This document shows positions 12,137 to 14,085 of a DNA stretch of 14,085 nucleotides, one piece after another. The stretch is from assembly GCA_050486105.1 (NCBI GenBank), contig JBJHCR010000165.1:1-14085 (forward strand), read 5' to 3'. The notes beneath the pieces are model-generated. The model saw only the letters and a list, made by a program, of their open reading frames with translations. It made no database searches and had not been told where the DNA came from. Every line of letters begins with the position of its first letter. The first letter of the stretch is position 1. Source of the DNA: JAEXNA01 sp050486105. Lineage in GTDB: Bacteria; Vulcanimicrobiota; Xenobia; Xenobiales; JADMJV01. Made by a program: the position numbers and the translations under genes.

Positions 12137-14085
12137 ATATCGAAGGCACCTGGCAAACTCTATTGGAGCACTCCGAAGGTGTCGCTCGAAGAGCCAAGCT
12201 CTACGCCGGTCAGTGGCACGGTCGCGAGGAGGCAGAGTTTGCGGGGATGGTTCATGACGTTGGCAAGTATCCTGACTCTTTTCAGGACCGGCTCCGCGGA
12301 GTTGGTTCGGGTTTCGACCACTGGAGTGCCGGATGTCATATCTCCCTGGAGTCTCGGCTCTTGGCTTCTGCTTTTGCTGCCTACGGCCATCACGTGGGGC
12401 TTCCCGCTCTCTCGCAAATAAGGTCCAAGAATACTCTAGCTCAGTTTTCCGAGAATCATCCGCAGGGCTTGAAGCTTACAACCGACGATGTTGAGTTGCT
12501 GAAAAGGCGGATGAGGGATGATGGTCTATGCCTTCCCATCGTGAACAATCCGGTCTTGAACGACCGCAGTCAAGGTCAGATCGGGAAGATGCTGGCTATC
12601 CGTCGACTTTTCTCAGTCTTAACTGATGCCGATTTCCTAGACACAGAGGAACACATGCAAGCGAGGGCTCGTGAACTCGGCCCATCCCTGGACCCTGAAA
12701 GGCTTTTGGTTTGCCTCGATAAGCATCTCGCGAGGGTTAGGGCTTCGAGTCGGGGAGTAGAGGATATTCAGAGGGTACGAGACCAGGTTCTGAGCGAGTG
12801 CCGAGAATCCGCGCTTAAATCGCAAGGGGTTTATACCTTAGCCGCTCCGACAGGAGCGGGGAAAACGCTCTCGATGCTGGCCTTCGCTCTCGAACACGCC
12901 AGAGTTCACGGCTTGCGTAGAATTATAACCGTACTCCCCTTTCTCACCATTATCGAGCAAACGGCACGGGTTTATCGCGAGGCCCTAAACCTTAGTGCCG
13001 AGGAACTCATCGAACATCACTCTCTGGCTGCGGGCAAGTATGATGCCTTGGGGGAGGAGATGTCGCGACGCCTGAGAGCGCTTACTCAAAACTGGGATGC
13101 TCCTCTTGTCGTGACGACCTCGGTCCAATTCTTGGAATCGTTGTTCGCAGACAAACCCTCGCGCTGCCGCAAACTCCATCGCATCGTCAACTCCGTAATC
13201 CTGATGGACGAGGTCCAGACAATCCCAACAGATCTGGCCAAGTACACGCTGGCCGCTCTAAACTGTCTGGTGAACGATTGGGGCTGCACTGTGGTTATGG
13301 CAACCGCCACACAGCCGGCCTTCGATCACTTAAGTCCGCAGGTCCAATCACTTGGGTCCGGTCCCTGGAGCCCATCTCCCATCGTCAGGAATACAGGCAA
13401 GATCTTCGCTGACCTGCGTCGGAATAGCTATCAGTTCCTGGAAAAAACCGAGCCACTCAACAATTCCCAGTTGGCAGGCCGCCTAGAGAACGAAAAACAG
13501 GCTTTGGTTGTCGTGAACCTCAAGCGCCAGGCCCAGACCCTTTTCGAGACACTGACAGAAGAAGGGCGGATCGCTTATCATTTATCGACCCGAAATTGTC
13601 CGGCTCATCGTACGGATATTCTGTCCGAGGTCAAGCAGAGTTTGACACGAGGCGACGAGGTTGTTCTCGTGAGTACCCAGTGTATCGAGGCGGGGGTCGA
13701 TGTCGATTTCCCCAGGCTGTTCCGAGCCTATGCGCCTCTCGATTCCATCGTTCAGGCGGCTGGGCGCTGCAATAGGGAGGGGCGACTCGCAAGCGGCCCG
13801 GTTACCATTTATCAGCCCGAAGACCACGGTCTTCCTCCCGGGGCTTATACTCAGGCCACCTTAAAAACCTATTCAAAACTCCAAACTTGGCTGCATTGTG
13901 ATCCTTCTTTTGACGACCCTTCGAGTCCCGAACGGATAAGGGACTACTTCAAGAGTCTGTATGATATAGGGAAACTTAAGAAACCGGACTTAGACCTAGC
14001 TCTTAAAGACTTCCATTTTCCTCAGGTGTCAGAGGAGTACCGCCTGATCAATCAGGATACGATAAACATTCTGGTCCCCTACCAG
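12112..14085 (+). CDS. cas3: CRISPR-associated helicase/nuclease Cas3 (HD-DExH), cut by window end
   Basis: The first 658 residues of a type I CRISPR effector that unwinds and degrades target DNA after recruitment by Cascade. The N-terminal HD nuclease shows H20 (EHSEGVA), the H48-D49 pair in GMVHDVGKYPDSFQDRL, DHWSAG (69-74), GHH (92-94) and DADFLDTE (172-179). The superfamily 2 helicase shows Walker A APTGAGKT (245-252), the DEVQ box (366-369), the ATAT motif (397-400), motif V STQCIEAGVDVDF (521-533) and motif VI QAAGRCNREG (548-557). All key residues are present and the frame is open to the last base. HDVGK, FLDTE and DEVQ look more like I-C/I-B-type than I-E Cas3, but the subtype needs the downstream genes. 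The start is fixed by YFGHSA, a typical Cas3 beginning; no SD lies at normal distance. The WYL regulator gene precedes it. Confidence 0.95.
   Translation, partial: MTYFGHSANIEGTWQTLLEHSEGVARRAKLYAGQWHGREEAEFAGMVHDVGKYPDSFQDRLRGVGSGFDHWSAGCHISLESRLLASAFAAYGHHVGLPALSQIRSKNTLAQFSENHPQGLKLTTDDVELLKRRMRDDGLCLPIVNNPVLNDRSQGQIGKMLAIRRLFSVLTDADFLDTEEHMQARARELGPSLDPERLLVCLDKHLARVRASSRGVEDIQRVRDQVLSECRESALKSQGVYTLAAPTGAGKTLSMLAFALEHARVHGLRRIITVLPFLTIIEQTARVYREALNLSAEELIEHHSLAAGKYDALGEEMSRRLRALTQNWDAPLVVTTSVQFLESLFADKPSRCRKLHRIVNSVILMDEVQTIPTDLAKYTLAALNCLVNDWGCTVVMATATQPAFDHLSPQVQSLGSGPWSPSPIVRNTGKIFADLRRNSYQFLEKTEPLNNSQLAGRLENEKQALVVVNLKRQAQTLFETLTEEGRIAYHLSTRNCPAHRTDILSEVKQSLTRGDEVVLVSTQCIEAGVDVDFPRLFRAYAPLDSIVQAAGRCNREGRLASGPVTIYQPEDHGLPPGAYTQATLKTYSKLQTWLHCDPSFDDPSSPERIRDYFKSLYDIGKLKKPDLDLALKDFHFPQVSEEYRLINQDTINILVPYQ

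Overview
The window is chromosomal DNA of moderate GC content from a bacterium I cannot place to genus. Three things suggest a deep-branching Terrabacteria-type lineage (Armatimonadota, Chloroflexota, Firmicutes or a relative): the coiled-coil protein next to coaD, a copper-amine-oxidase-N-like stalk protein, and an Uma2-family protein. This placement is inference only. GTG starts are common: the diguanylate cyclase, guaD, the PDZ-Lon gene, the coiled-coil gene, coaD and the Uma2 gene all use GTG.

Layout. 1-330 has no gene but holds a short MITE-like inverted-repeat element. 331-8660 is all minus strand. It starts, in transcription order, with a small secreted stalk-domain protein (8660-8007). 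Next comes a tight run of coaD, a coiled-coil protein, a membrane PDZ/Lon-type protease (YlbL-like) and a secreted protein of unknown function that overlaps the protease gene by 17 bp. Then come a guanine deaminase behind a long stem-loop leader, and a membrane GAF-GAF-GGDEF diguanylate cyclase. 8780-10246 (plus) encodes a soluble Ser/Thr kinase fused to a degenerate class III nucleotide-cyclase domain. It converges on an Uma2-family nuclease-like gene (10941-10309), with a 12-bp tandem repeat and GC hairpin between them. 11080-14085 (plus) is the left edge of a type I CRISPR-Cas locus: a WYL-domain regulator and an HD-DExH cas3 that runs off the window end. No array is present, but one CRISPR-repeat-like hairpin sits before the regulator and a 32-bp dyad is centred near the cas3 start codon.

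How the genes relate. The coaD cluster looks like one transcript serving coenzyme A synthesis and envelope proteolysis. The diguanylate cyclase and the kinase-cyclase fusion are independent signalling genes. The WYL protein is the likely local regulator of the cas genes. The points most worth pursuing are the kinase with its pseudo-cyclase tail, the two palindromic elements in the cas regulatory region, the terminal-inverted-repeat element at 97-281 and the structured leader of guaD.
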